DNA from: Chitinophaga sp. E66
GTDB lineage: Bacteria; Bacteroidota; Bacteroidia; Chitinophagales; Chitinophagaceae
Direction: 5' to 3'
Assembly: GCA_019285755.1 (NCBI GenBank)
Contig: CP079103.1
Coordinates: 806,001 to 870,000 of the forward strand
DNA: 64,000 bases
Shown here: positions 30,684 through 40,949 of the stretch, one piece after another
How positions within the stretch are numbered: the first letter of the stretch is position 1
Layout: each line of letters starts with the position of its first letter
Made by a program: the position numbers and the translations under genes
The notes under the pieces: model-generated
What the model was told of the DNA's origin: nothing
Database searches by the model: none
Seen by the model: only the letters and a program-made list of their open reading frames with translations

Positions 30684-32839
30684 ATGAAAGGATTGGTTTT
30701 ACTCTTGAATATCAGCTTGCCCCTGAAAGACCCGGTGCCGATTTTCAGCTTGGTGTTGTTCATTATTTTGTTGGCGCCCATCATTCTACGCAAGTTCCGG
30801 ATCCCCAGCATCATCGGGTTGATCCTGGCAGGCATGGCGATAGGGGATCATGGTTTTCGCATCATCGAACAGGGCAGTATTAAGCTGTTCGGGAACGCCG
30901 GCCTGCTGTACATCATGTTCCTTGCCGGCCTGGAGCTGGATATGACGGAGTTCCGCAAGAACCGGCACCGCAGCGCCGTATTCGGCGCCTTTACTTTTTT
31001 ATACCGCTCCTGCTGGGGTATGTTTTGTGTACCTATGTACTGCACTTTAATCTCATGGCCACCCTGCTGATCTCCAGCATGTTCGCCACTCATACGCTGG
31101 TTGCTTACCCCTGGCCAGCAGGCTGGGCATTAACAAAAACGAAGCCGTAACCGTAGCCGTAGGCGGCACCATTATCACCGATACAGCCGTACTGCTCATC
31201 CTGGCCATCATCACCGGCGCGCAGACGGGCCACCTGGATACTGCGTTCTGGCTGCGGCTGGGCATCTCGCTGACGATATTCGCCGTGGTGGTCATGTGGG
31301 GATTCCTATGATCGGGCGGTGGTTTTTCAAGAAGATCAAGGACGATAAAACGTCGCACTTCATATTCGTGCTGGCGCTGGTATTCCTGGCCGCATTCCTG
31401 GCCGAGCTGGCGGGAGTAGAGGGTATTATCGGCGCATTCCTCGCAGGGCTGGCGCTCAACCAGCTCATACCGCACACTTCACCCTTAATGAACCGTGTTG
31501 AGTTCGTGGGCAATGCCATCTTCATTCCCTTCTTCCTCATTTCTGTAGGGATGATCGTAGACCTGAAAGTGCTGCTGAAAGGCCCTGAAGCCCTCATCAT
31601 CGCGGGCTCGCTGACGGCCATGGCGCTTCTCAGCAAATGGCTGGCCGCTTTCTTCACGCAACTGGTATTCGGTTATACCCCACCCAGCGCAACGTAATCT
31701 TCGGCCTCAGCAGCGCGCATGCCGCCGCCACCATTGCCGTGGTCCTGATCGGTTTCAATATGGGCATCATTAATGAGAATGTGCTCAACGGAACGGTGGT
31801 GCTCATCCTCGTTACCTGCATGGTATCTTCCTTCGTGACAGAGAACGCCGGCCGCAGGCTGGCACTCGTGGAGGCCGACCGCAAACCGGAAACCGCCGGC
31901 GGACCGGAGCGCTTCCTCATTCCCATCGCACAACCCGAACGCATGGAACCCCTGCTGGATTTTGCGCTGATGGTAAAACAACCCGGCAACCCCGCGCCCG
32001 TATACCCGCTGGTAGTGGTGCAAGACGATGAGGAAGCCCGTGAAAAGATCCACCTCAGCAATAAGACCATGGAAAAGGCCGTCATCCATGCCGCCGCGTC
32101 GGAAAGCAATCTGCAGGTAGTGACGCGCGTAGATCTTAACGTGACCGACGGCATCTCCCGCGCGGTAAAGGAATTGCTCATCTCCGACGTGATCCTTGCC
32201 TGGAGCGAAAAGAACAGCGCCACCGACAGGATCTTCGGCAACATCTTTGGCACCACCACAGACAATGTGCTGCAGAGCGTCTGGGAAACCGTCTACATCT
32301 GCGACTTCCACACGCCCATCAATACCACTAAGAAACTTGTGCTCATATTACCGCGTAACACGGAATACGAACTGGGCTTTTCGCATTATATGGAAAAGAT
32401 CGTGCTGCTGGCCAAGCAGGCCGGGGCGCGCATCCTGGCATATTGCGGCAAGGGCACGCAGACTGCCGTGGAGAAGTTTGTAGCAGAAGCGAAAGCGAGT
32501 GTTGAAATCAGTTTCCGGGCACTGGAAAACCCGGAAGACTTTCTCGTCATCGCCCGCAGTGTATCGGCAGACGATATGATCGTTGTAGTGGCTGCCCGCA
32601 GAGGTACATTATCTTTCCAACCCTACCTCGAAGGCATTCCCGCTAAGATGGGCCGCCACTTCCGCGAGAACAATATCATCCTCATCTACCCCGAACAGCG
32701 CACGGCGGAGAACAGCGAGCCGGGTATGCAGGACGAAGACATTTCGCTCATGCCTATCCAGGAGCAGCTGCGCAACTTCCAGAAATTGAAGCGGATGGTG
32801 CAGAGAGCGTTCAACGGACCATCTAAGCCGGAAGCGTAA
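30684..32839 (+). CDS. CPA2-family cation:proton antiporter with C-terminal UspA-like region
   Basis: About 720 residues. The first half is a 12-helix monovalent cation/proton antiporter (PIILRKFRIPSIIGLILAGMAIG, LLYIMFLAGLELDMTEF, EGIIGAFLAGLALNQLIPHTSPLMNRVEFVGNAIFIPFFLISVGM). The last 300 residues are cytoplasmic with alternating sheet and helix (ERFLIPIAQPERMEPLLDFAL, KKLVLILPRNTEYELGFSHYMEKIVLLAKQAGA), like paired UspA domains, which probably bind a nucleotide. Frame breaks near 31000, 31105, 31300 and 31680. The ion and regulation are unknown. A strong terminator follows. Confidence 0.9.
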
Positions 32840-32860
32840 AAATGGATAACTGAATGTATA

Positions 32861-32893
32861 AAAAGGCCGTCTCGAAGTATGAGACGGCCTTTT
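32861..32893. terminator. Bidirectional terminator between antiporter and M60 gene
   Basis: Stem AAAAGGCCGTCTC / GAGACGGCCTTTT, 13 bp, seven-base loop, serving converging genes on both sides. Confidence 0.88.
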
Positions 32894-32914
32894 GTTATTT
32901 GGATGGGAGTACGA

Positions 32915-35900
32915 TTATTGCTTGATGATTTTTTTAGTGATGACGCCATGTTTGCTGAGGAATTGTAAGAAGTACATACCTGGCGGCATGTGGGTCAGGT
33001 CCAGCCGTACTGTTTCTCCGCCGAGCGCCTTCCTGGTGTGCATCAGGGTGCCGGTAATGTCGGTCAGGCGCAGTTCTATTGGTCTTTTCCTTCGCCGTTC
33101 AGCGTTACGTTCACATAGGATCCGGTCGGGTTCGGGAACACTTTGATGTTGGCGTGTTCACCGTTTGCTTCCTCGATGCCGGTGATAACGTTCTGCCCGG
33201 GGAGGGTAGCCGGATAGACGAGCTTCTTGGCGCCATTGTACCCGATAGCAAACACTGCGGTTGCGGTGTCGGGGAACTGCACTTTCGTGAAGGTTCTGTC
33301 TGCGCTGCCGGTGCCAAAAATTGCGACATCCAGGAGCGTATCGTTTTTATATGTTTCGAAGGCCACTGCATGCTGCCATTCATCCGCGTCTACCGTTAAC
33401 TCGTTGCTGTTGAGGCTGACGCCTACGCCGGCTGAACCGGTAACCGCCTGCCGCAGGCGATAGGTATTTACGCTGTTGGCGGAGATGTAGTTGATGACGG
33501 GAGATGCGGGAGCGGGGTAGTTTTTGGCTTTGATGGCGGCTATGGTGGCATCTATCTCCTGTTGCGTGATAGTGATCAGTGCGGAGGAGTAGTCTGTCAC
33601 CACTTCATTGATCGGTACCAGCAGGCCGGCTTTAACGAAGAAGTCTGTAAGGTCTTCTTTCACCACATCGCAGATGTTGACAACACAATTGAGGATGAGC
33701 TGTTTGTCTGACAGGCCGCTTTCATTGGTGGTGCGTACTTTCTCCAGCATGTCTCCCAGCCAGTAGGCCACATCGGGCTGGTTGCCCCGGGCGCCGGTGT
33801 GCCGGACAGCCGTTGTTGAAGGGTAGGGAGGTTTTTGCTGGCGCCTGCTGCCTGGTAGTAGAGTTGCAGCTGCCAGAAGAGGATCAGCCTTTTGAAGACA
33901 TCGGATTCGTCATGATAGGGCGTTTGTTGATCAGGCCGTACCATATACCGGCATTGATGCGCCCGCCGATAAGATCCGGGCGTACGTCGTCTACCGAAAT
34001 GCTTTCCTGCTCCAGGCGGGTAAATCCGGGATAGGAGGTGCCCATGGTGTATTCGCACCAGGCAGAATAGAGGTTGTTGGTAACCTCCGTGGTACCGGTC
34101 CATTTGAACCCGGGACGCACCTGGTTAACGTGACCGAACTCATGCGCCACGCCCCAGGGATTAACGAAAACTCCTTGTTCGTTTGCCAGTCCGGGTTCGC
34201 CCCAGGTGAGATCGAAATGCGCGCCCCATCCGCCGGCGAACCATCCGCCTTTGTATTCTGAATAAGTGAACATGTGATTTTTTGGGACCCGGTTATATTT
34301 AAACAACCCCATCAGAATGAACTGGTTCTTTACGATCGAATCATACGCGGCGATCAGGCCCTTGCCGGATGCGGCTGAATTGTTCAACAGCGCGGCTTTG
34401 TGGTAAGCCATGTTCACGTATTTGCCTTTGATGTCCAGGCTCGGGTAGATCTGGTTGGTCAGGTAGTTGAACCAGTCTGTATCCGTATCCGTCAATGGAT
34501 CGTAATACCCGTTGACGCGGCCGCTGGCGATGTGGATCCTGATGTTGGGAAGTGAGGCATTGTCATTATAATAGCTGATGTAAGCCAGGCCGGCCGTAGT
34601 GATATCGATCACGTTCAGGCCTTCCTTCAGGGCGTAGCTCTGGTCGGTGATCGAGGTGGGTGACCCGAAGTCGGTTACCCGAAGGGAGGGCGTAACGCCG
34701 CCGGTGGGTCCTACAAAGATCACGGCTTTGTCGTTGGCTTTAAATGCGATACCGGTGGGGTTCTCGAAAGAGTTATAGCCGGAAGTCTTCAGCGCGGCTG
34801 CGGTAGTGCTTACGAGCGGGTAAACCTGGTAAGACTGGTAACGGAACTTCTTGTCGTACGTCTGGTTGAAGAGGCATTGTGCCAGCGATTTAAAGAAAGG
34901 CATGGAGATGGTATCGATCCTTGCCTGGGTTACGCCTGGTTTCAGTACGGTGTAAAGGCTGTCGAATATACCGCTGTATATATTGGCGGCGGCGGTGTTC
35001 TTCGTGAAGAATTCCATTTCCGCGCAGGGCAGCAAAGTTATTCCCGCCGTTGAGTACTTTGATGATGACGGCGCGGACGTTCACCAGTGGCGTCGTCAGC
35101 TCGATGCGGCTGGGAGAGCCGCTATAGCCGAGGTCGGCATCTTTTGCCTTAATGGGTGTGCCATTGGGCGTGGTTTTATACCACACTTCTATGTTCCCGA
35201 AATTACCGTTGATGTTGCCATCCAGCCGGGGAGTGTACACGATGTAGTCGATTTTATTGTTTCCCTGGAAATTGTAGGTCATCTCGATCGGAAACCGCCG
35301 CCGGCCCAGGAGGAATGGTATAAGGTCGACTTGTCGTTATCCAGCGTTTTGTCGATCCCTTCACCGGCGCTGTTGGCGGCCGGAGATACGGAGGCGTTGT
35401 TGGCCGTCAGCTTCTTATCCAGCAGGCTGGCAAGTCCCGATGTCGGGTTGGAGCAGTCTACGGGTATTACGGTGGGTGTGGAAGACCAGAAGATCATTTC
35501 ATTACAGCTGGAGAAATTGCCTGTGGCCTGGGACACGACGAAGCGTACGCAGGCGGGGGTATCTATTCCGTTTGCGGCTACGTTTACGATCTTGGTGGTG
35601 TTGTCGTTCGCCCAGTTGAGGTCTGCTACTTTCACGAAAGGTCCGTTGGTTTTGCGGGCCCATAGCGCTACGGTCCGCCAGACGCCGTTCAGTCCGCTGG
35701 ATCTGGGGACGTACTCGATCTTGTTGATGTTGTTGACGCCATTGAAGTAGAAATCCACTGTGTCGGGGATGGCGTTGAGGTTCCAGTCGGAATGGTATCC
35801 GGTGGCGAGGTCGCCGTCATAGCATTTGCTGAGCTCTGCGCCCGGTTGCGCGGGCCTCGGGAGACTGCGTAAATAGGGGCGGCCTGGTATTGGGCAGACG

Positions 35901-35949
35901 CAATGCTGCTGCATACCATACCCAATAAAAGAGTAGTGATGTATTTCAT
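32915..35949 (-). CDS. Secreted M60-family metallopeptidase with two discoidin-like domains and a T9SS sorting domain
   Basis: About 1010 residues. Signal peptide (MKYITTLLLGMVCSSIASAQ), two discoidin/F5-8-like modules (SKCYDGDLATGYHSDWN...VDFYFNGVNNINKIEYVPR; IDKTLDNDKSTLYHSSW...KIDYIVYTPR), then an enhancin-like M60 catalytic domain with the zinc motif HEFGHVNQ and a downstream Glu in TTEVTNNLYSAW. The C-terminus (IKVFPNPTGSYVNVTLNGE...GMYFLQF) is a type IX secretion sorting domain, so the protein is exported or surface-attached. M60 enzymes cut glycosylated mucin-type proteins. Frame breaks near 35850, 35288, 35030, 33910, 33785 and 33078. It stands alone; the glycan cluster is 20 kb away. 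Confidence 0.88.
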
Positions 35950-35991
35950 AATAAACGATTAAGTGCCTAAATCATACAAAACATTTTGGTC

Positions 35992-36003
35992 GACAAATTT
36001 GTC
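35992..36003. promoter_or_regulatory. 12-bp perfect palindrome upstream of the M60 gene
   Basis: GACAAATTTGTC, 42 bases upstream of the M60 start. Candidate operator, but short AT-rich palindromes arise by chance. Confidence 0.3.
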
Positions 36004-36148
36004 CGGTTCACTGGTTTCGGGTAACACTGTAAAATATACTGGGGAAATCTCCTGAGGTGGTAATATCTTATCAATACACGCGGTTTTTCTTCAATTGGGT
36101 TCTCCAGAAAACTTCTTATCAAATATATAATAATATCTCAGGTTTTAA

Positions 36149-36178
36149 AATGGACGATCTTCCGTAAGATCGTCCATT
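36149..36178 (-). terminator. Terminator of the ImmA/IrrE operon
   Basis: Stem AATGGACGATCTT / AAGATCGTCCATT (13 bp) with a four-base loop and a T-run on the minus side. It touches the stop codon of the gene ending at 36178. Confidence 0.85.
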
Positions 36179-36747
36179 TACGCATCTTCGCTTAGCTTTC
36201 GCATAGCATTAGCAAAGTTTTGGGTTGTTGAATCATATACTTCATGACCATAACCATGCTTTTCATTTAATTCATATAGCATTTTGTAAAGAGTAAATGG
36301 ATTTTGGCTTTCGGAAACCCACTTAACGATTAAGTCTAGCATTTCGTTCATGACAGGTTGGAATGTCATTCTGCTATCACTTCCGCGGACGCCATTTCCA
36401 TCACTTTTCTTTTTTCCAAGATTTAGAAAGACGAGTTTTTCGTCGTAAATGATTCGTCTTGCTTCTTCAAATTCTTTGCCTTTGGGGAGGTTTTTCAAAA
36501 GTATGTTTTGGATACCTTTGTAGTAAATTTGCCATTTTTGTTCTGGATCTTCGAATGATTTACCTAAAGTTTGCCTTAATTCGTCAATTTCTTCCAGTCC
36601 GCCGCCGGATAGGTCCAGGCGTAATTGTTTTCCCTTAATTTCAGAAGCACGACGTAGTAGCTCCATTCGCTCCGCATTGACATCTGGTTGGACATCAGTT
36701 CCTTTTTTAGCCTGTTGTTCAGGTTGTTTGAAATCTTCGTCTGCCAT
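36178..36747 (-). CDS. Unknown protein, partner of the XRE-ImmA/IrrE peptidase
   Basis: Intact 189-residue protein, cytoplasmic by composition. The N-terminal 30 residues are polar and Lys/Gln-rich, a helical middle follows (EIDELRQTLGKSFEDPEQKWQIYYKGIQNILL), then a basic loop (NLGKKKSDGNGVRGSDSRM) and a C-terminal helical segment (MLDLIVKWVSESQNPFTLYKMLYELNEKHGYGHEVY). I recognise no family. It starts three bases after the stop of the ImmA/IrrE gene, so both are one operon. The sequence is clearly more AT-rich than the neighbours, which points to horizontal transfer. It may be a toxin, an effector or a substrate of the peptidase; none of these is shown. Confidence 0.75.
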   Translation of the reverse strand: MADEDFKQPEQQAKKGTDVQPDVNAERMELLRRASEIKGKQLRLDLSGGGLEEIDELRQTLGKSFEDPEQKWQIYYKGIQNILLKNLPKGKEFEEARRIIYDEKLVFLNLGKKKSDGNGVRGSDSRMTFQPVMNEMLDLIVKWVSESQNPFTLYKMLYELNEKHGYGHEVYDSTTQNFANAMRKLSEDA

Positions 36748-36750
36748 AGT

Positions 36751-37955
36751 TTATGAATTTAGTTCAAAGGTTCTTTTGAGGTTGTTTGCGATTTCCGAAA
36801 TGCTCGTTTCTTTCCAGGTGATAGCGTTCAATTTGCTCAATGCGTCTGTGCTTTTGGGGATTTCGGTGCTAAATGCGCGCCAGTAGTCAAGATTATAAAT
36901 TTTATGTTGATAGAATTGATATGCGTTGTAAATCATGGCCGGGTGAACCTGAAGTTGCGATGCAAATCTCTTTACAACCACCGGATTATGAATATGTGGT
37001 TTGATGTATTGAAATTGTGGTTCGTCGCAGAAGTAGTCCATCATGAATTTGTTAGCGTCATCTTCAATTAGTAGCAGGTCCGGCTGACCATCATCGGTCA
37101 GGTGGATCCTGGTTTTTTCAATAACATCAAAATCAAAAATGGCATGGTGTAGCTCATGCATGAGAGTTGTCCAGATGGTGGGATAGCGTTTGCCAAGATC
37201 AGTCAAAATAATGCAAGGTTTGCCATTAACCAAAAAGGTCCCACCCTGATTTGAGTGGTCGGCAGATGTCCTTGCGCTATTACGGTTACCCCGCAATCGT
37301 ATAGTGCGCGACAAACAGTGAGGAGTCCATTTTCGACATCAGTAGTGTATGGTTTGGCTTTAGCTATGATATCCTTTACTCCTTCTCTATCAAATTCGTT
37401 CGGGTTATTGATGTTTTGGAATACGCGATAAGCGGCGTCAATCCAAAATTTCTTCATTTTATCAGTAAAAAGCCGTTTGGTCCGTTTACTATATAATGGT
37501 TCATCGAACGCCTGTTCGAAAGCAGTAATACTTTCAAATTGGAAGAAGGTAAGCAAACGTGAGATAATGGTATTAAGGTCGGCCTTTTTCTCAAGGAACC
37601 CCAGCGTTTCCAATCTTTTCAGATCGAAATGCTTGATTAGAAAAGTTGCTTTGCGGGCGCGGTCAAGAGACGTTATATTTTCGACATTTTGGTCTCTTAA
37701 AACTGCCGCAACAAGTTCTTGTAACTCAATATCAAGAAACTCTGCAAGTTTTACGATATGAATAAGGTTTGGTTGTTTTGCCGTTCCTGATAGTATCTCC
37801 TCGAAAACATCTTTATCAATGGCTAGTAATTCCAGTGCTTTAGATTTTGATATCCCATATTCAATGATCTTCAAATCAAAGATTTCGCGGGCGCTGTTCC
37901 CCTTAGGTTCCTGAAACGACTTATTTAATAAATCTTCTATTTGAAATTGAGCCAT
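36751..37955 (-). CDS. XRE-type HTH fused to an ImmA/IrrE (COG2856) metallopeptidase
   Basis: About 401 residues in one frame after a break near 37244. The N-terminal 90 residues hold a HTH-like segment (GISKSKALELLAIDKDVFEEILSGTAKQPNLIHIVKLAEFLDI). The C-terminal half is a zinc peptidase domain with the motif HELHHAIFDF (HExxH) and a helix that would supply the third ligand (EDDANKFMMDYFC). Such proteins often cleave a repressor or act as the antitoxin or regulator side of stress modules. Two similar palindromes lie upstream, fitting autorepression. AT-rich, adjacent to a tRNA: likely acquired. Start ATG 37953-37955. Confidence 0.85.
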
Positions 37956-37958
37956 ATG

Positions 37959-37972
37959 AGGGTGATTACCCT
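37959..37972. promoter_or_regulatory. Operator copy 1 of the ImmA/IrrE operon (AGGGTGATTACCCT)
   Basis: AGGGT-GATT-ACCCT inverted repeat starting four bases upstream of the start codon. It matches operator copy 2 at 38013 in the core GGGTnATTACCC. Confidence 0.65.
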
Positions 37973-38012
37973 ACAATATTACACCTTTTTATTTAGGTGA
38001 ATTAATTATTAG

Positions 38013-38024
38013 GGGTAATTACCC
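38013..38024. promoter_or_regulatory. Operator copy 2 of the ImmA/IrrE operon (GGGTAATTACCC)
   Basis: Perfect 12-bp palindrome 53 bases (five helical turns) centre to centre from operator copy 1, with AT-rich promoter sequence between them. The two copies would let a dimeric XRE protein loop or cooperate. Confidence 0.65.
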
Positions 38025-38189
38025 TTTAAATTTAAAATTGAAAACAGAGGAGGTTAATTCCAGAATGGAATCTGTTGCCAGTCGGGAGCTGGGCTTGAAA
38101 ACAATAATCGGCTGAGAGGAGATTATATTGCTGGAAGGAAGTTGACTTTATAGGGTTAGGCTTTGATGTGGCAGTTCTTCGCTAGCATA

Positions 38190-38316
38190 AACAAAAAGCC
38201 TCGTCGCAATGACGAGGCTTGTAGTGCGAGAGCTGGCGGATTCGAACTGAGGACAGTTTTCCACCATGCGAATATTATCAACAAAAAGCCTCGTCGCAAT
38301 GACGAGGCTTGTAGTG
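38190..38316 (-). repeat. tRNA-Val 3'-end plus terminator repeats, locus A
   Basis: Downstream (left) of tRNA-Val copy A come a terminator hairpin (38286-38310, arms AAGCCTCGTC / GACGAGGCTT), then a spacer, a diverged copy of the tRNA-Val 3' end (38228-38247, core GAGCTGGCGGATTCGAAC) and a second copy of the same hairpin (38196-38220), 90 bases from the first. The stretch 37973-38189 between operator 1 and this array holds operator 2 and otherwise no recognisable gene. Confidence 0.85.
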
Positions 38317-38391
38317 TGGGAGCTGGCGGATTCGAACCGTCGACCCTCTGCTTGTAAGGCAGATGCTCTGAACCAGCTGAGCTAAGCTCCC
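38317..38391 (-). tRNA. tRNA-Val (anticodon TAC), copy A
   Basis: 75 bases. Acceptor GGGAGCT pairs with AGCTCCC, anticodon loop CTTACAA gives anticodon TAC (valine), T-loop TTCGAAT. No CCA is encoded (3' end is A followed by CAC). The T-stem reads GACGG / CCGCC, leaving one A-C mismatch. Identical to copy B at 42765. The same 3' end recurs in repeat units downstream. Confidence 0.95.
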
Positions 38392-38510
38392 TTTTTGTTT
38401 TCCCGTTTCGTGAACGCTTGTCGTTCGATGGGAGTGCAAATATATAGACAAATATTTCAAAAACAATCAGCTACGCCAGAATTTTTTTAATTGTTTTCAT
38501 GGGAAGAAAG

Positions 38511-38533
38511 AAGCCCGCTACCGTAGCGGGCTT
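38511..38533 (-). terminator. Terminator of the polytopic membrane protein gene
   Basis: Stem AAGCCCGCTA / TAGCGGGCTT, three-base loop, T-rich on the minus side; just after the gene that ends at 38541. Confidence 0.85.
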
Positions 38534-38540
38534 CAGGATG

Positions 38541-39956
38541 TTATTCCGTATCGTAGGTAGCAACGAGCAATGCATCGTCATCATGTAAAGCCGGATGAAA
38601 TATTTCCAGCAGTACAAATAAAGATGCCAGTGCCGCAATGCTGAATATTAGTGCGAGAGGAAGCGCTTCCATGAAAGATAATGCCAACAAAAGGATGTTC
38701 ATCGTTACGATAAAGAACACGGCTTTGCGATGGTTGTACAGTAAAAAGTAGCCCAGCACTTTGATAGCGTACGCCGCGATGATCGTCAAGAGTGTATACT
38801 TAATTATTCTCAGTTCATTCGGATCTCCCATGCCGAAATGCATGTACATGCTCTGCATCCGGCCGCTGAACATACTGTCGTAAGAAAGATATACGCGGAT
38901 GATGCCAAACACGGCAAAAATAATCCCCAATATCACGATCCAGTGGGCGAGGGTGGAAGTTTCGCGCTGTAGATAGTATTGTGCATTTTCCTTCGTCGTA
39001 TGATGCGCCTGCTGGCCGTTGGAGACGATCAGTACCGATATGATATTCAGCAACGGAATGAAATGCATGGCATACACCAGCCCGTTCGATTGTTGAATGG
39101 TCAGCATCCTGCCGGTCACCACATTGCGGATCAGGTAAAGATTCACGACAGCGACTACCAGGCAAAATACCGAGAACCATCCCAGGATGGCGCCGACGAT
39201 GATAATGCCGGTGGTCCCGAAAGTAAATCTTTCAGACTCCCATACGATATTCATGATACCTGCGAAGGTAGGGAGTTGTGTTGCACAGCCCAGCGTGGTC
39301 ATGAACAACACGGGGTACAGGAACAGGTAGGTGTTTTTGCCCGTCACAAGTACCTTGGACTTAAGGAGTGATTTGTAACCAGGGATTTCAAGGTAATTCC
39401 TGATGAGGAATGCCTGGCCGTGGAACACATAGGGGATCGAGAACCCGATCACCGAAGCGAAGATCAGCCGAACGATGAGGAAGAATGTATTACCGCCAAA
39501 CGAAAGGGGCACGTTCATCACCGAAGTGAAATAATTCAGCTGTGTGCTGCCCGCAATGGCCATCAGCGCCCAGAGCAGCAGCCCGGATTTCAGGAAATGC
39601 CGCCTGTCTGACAGGAACTGACGGGCCAGGATGCACACGGCGATGAACAGGTATCCGTTCAGCACATGCCAGTATATGTACTCGGCATTGAAGGCCAGTT
39701 GCGACCGCACCCAGTAAGAAGTTGCGAACGCCGCGGCAAAAACGCCCGCATAGATACCGAGCTTAGGCCAGTCGCACGATTGGATGAACGTCCAGGCGGT
39801 AATGACGAAGAACGTAGCGCCATACAGGATCTGGACATAAGGCTGGGTGTAATCCTTCACGAAGAAGAAAATCACGGCCAGTGCAAGCACCTGCAGCACG
39901 CCGGGGATCCATTGCTGACGGATCGTTTTGATTTGATCAGGTTGAAAATAAGGCAT
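38541..39956 (-). CDS. Polytopic membrane protein of unknown function
   Basis: Intact 471-residue integral membrane protein with about twelve hydrophobic segments (for example VLQVLALAVIFFFV, WHVLNGYLFIAVCIL, LIVRLIFASVIGFSIPYVF, TFGTTGIIIVGAILGWFSVFC, WIVILGIIFAVFGIIRVYL, IIKYTLLTIIAAYAIKVLGYFLL, LALIFSIAALASLFVLLEI). The N-terminus is cytoplasmic and short; the C-terminus ends in an acidic tail (DDDALLVATYDTE). No motif identifies a known transporter family. It lies between the two tRNA-Val copies, alone between terminators. Confidence 0.75.
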   Translation of the reverse strand: MPYFQPDQIKTIRQQWIPGVLQVLALAVIFFFVKDYTQPYVQILYGATFFVITAWTFIQSCDWPKLGIYAGVFAAAFATSYWVRSQLAFNAEYIYWHVLNGYLFIAVCILARQFLSDRRHFLKSGLLLWALMAIAGSTQLNYFTSVMNVPLSFGGNTFFLIVRLIFASVIGFSIPYVFHGQAFLIRNYLEIPGYKSLLKSKVLVTGKNTYLFLYPVLFMTTLGCATQLPTFAGIMNIVWESERFTFGTTGIIIVGAILGWFSVFCLVVAVVNLYLIRNVVTGRMLTIQQSNGLVYAMHFIPLLNIISVLIVSNGQQAHHTTKENAQYYLQRETSTLAHWIVILGIIFAVFGIIRVYLSYDSMFSGRMQSMYMHFGMGDPNELRIIKYTLLTIIAAYAIKVLGYFLLYNHRKAVFFIVTMNILLLALSFMEALPLALIFSIAALASLFVLLEIFHPALHDDDALLVATYDTE

Positions 39957-40166
39957 AGTGGATATGGATTGATGTGTATAGGAATATGGGTTTGCCAGTG
40001 GTGTATCCGGTTATGATCCGGTTTTTAAGCTATTTGATATTAAAAATATTGAAAATGTCTATTCCATGGGAAGAATATTGAAATAAGCCCTCCCGAAAAG
40101 GATACCCTTTCTCCCGTTATGGTAACTGCGATGCCGGAAATTGCGCCTTCAAACATTACCACACAC

Positions 40167-40882
40167 ATGAGACATTCCTACAAATGGGCCGCCGGCGCCT
40201 GCGCCGTGGCAGTGATCCTGGCAGCATGTTCCAAAGACGATAAGGACGAAGCGACCACCCCCACGGGCAACTACAACAAACTCATTACCGTTGCCAACTT
40301 TAACGGCGACACCACTACCAGCAAAACGACCATTTACTTTAGCCTGGAACAGGAAAAGGCCGGTTCTCCGAAGAACCTGCTCAGCGCCGACTGGGATATT
40401 GCCCTGGGAGGTAATGCCAATTCCTCCGTTTCCGGTAACTATGGCGCCAACGAAGATGGTAATACTACAGCCGGGAAGGGCGGTCCGGGTAAAGGGGGCG
40501 TACTCATTATCGACAAACCCTTCGACCAGGTGACCAAAGTGCCCGATGGCGCTGTGTTCCTCACTACCTCTGCCGGCGTAGGCCTCGATACTGCTGGTTT
40601 CTTCGGTACCACCACCGGCTGGTGCGTATACGACTTCTCCGGCACCCTGCGCGCCACCAAAGGCATCGGCGGGGCTAATGCCGCCACCCAGAAACATACC
40701 GTATGGGCCCGCCCGGACCGTACCATCATTGTGCGGACCGCTACCGGCAACTATGCCAAGCTGAAGATCACGAGCATGTACAAAGATGCGCCAGCCGAGC
40801 CGGTAACCGCTACCGCGCGGCCGTTCTTCCACTTCCAGTACGTACTGGCAGCCCCGGCTCAAAGGATTTCACCATTAAGTAA
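40167..40882 (+). CDS. HmuY-family heme-binding-like lipoprotein
   Basis: About 238 residues from the ATG at 40167; lipoprotein signal (VAVILAACSKDDKDE) then a beta-rich domain with TTIYFSLEQEKAGSPKNLLSADWDIALGG, a Gly-rich loop and the C-terminal RPFFHFQYVLAA typical of HmuY proteins. HmuY binds heme at the surface for a TonB receptor (HmuR), which is absent here. A break near 40857 (C4 where five are needed) alters the last nine codons; the corrected end is SKDFTIK with stop at 40882. Whether it binds heme cannot be seen from sequence. Confidence 0.82.
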
Positions 40883-40926
40883 CATCCTCCATTTACATAT
40901 TCTGCTATAACAATCATCAAAACAGG

Positions 40927-40949
40927 AACGTCCCGCTTACCGGGACGTT
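40927..40949 (+). terminator. Terminator of the HmuY-like gene
   Basis: Stem AACGTCCCG / CGGGACGTT with a short loop and following T-run. Confidence 0.85.

Noticed and set aside
36751-37955. Two separate ImmA and HTH genes
   Set aside because: The two frames share one protein; a single missing base near 37244 separates them.
36149-38030. Prophage remnant
   Set aside because: No integrase, capsid, terminase or tail gene; only the XRE-peptidase pair and the AT-rich composition suggest transfer.
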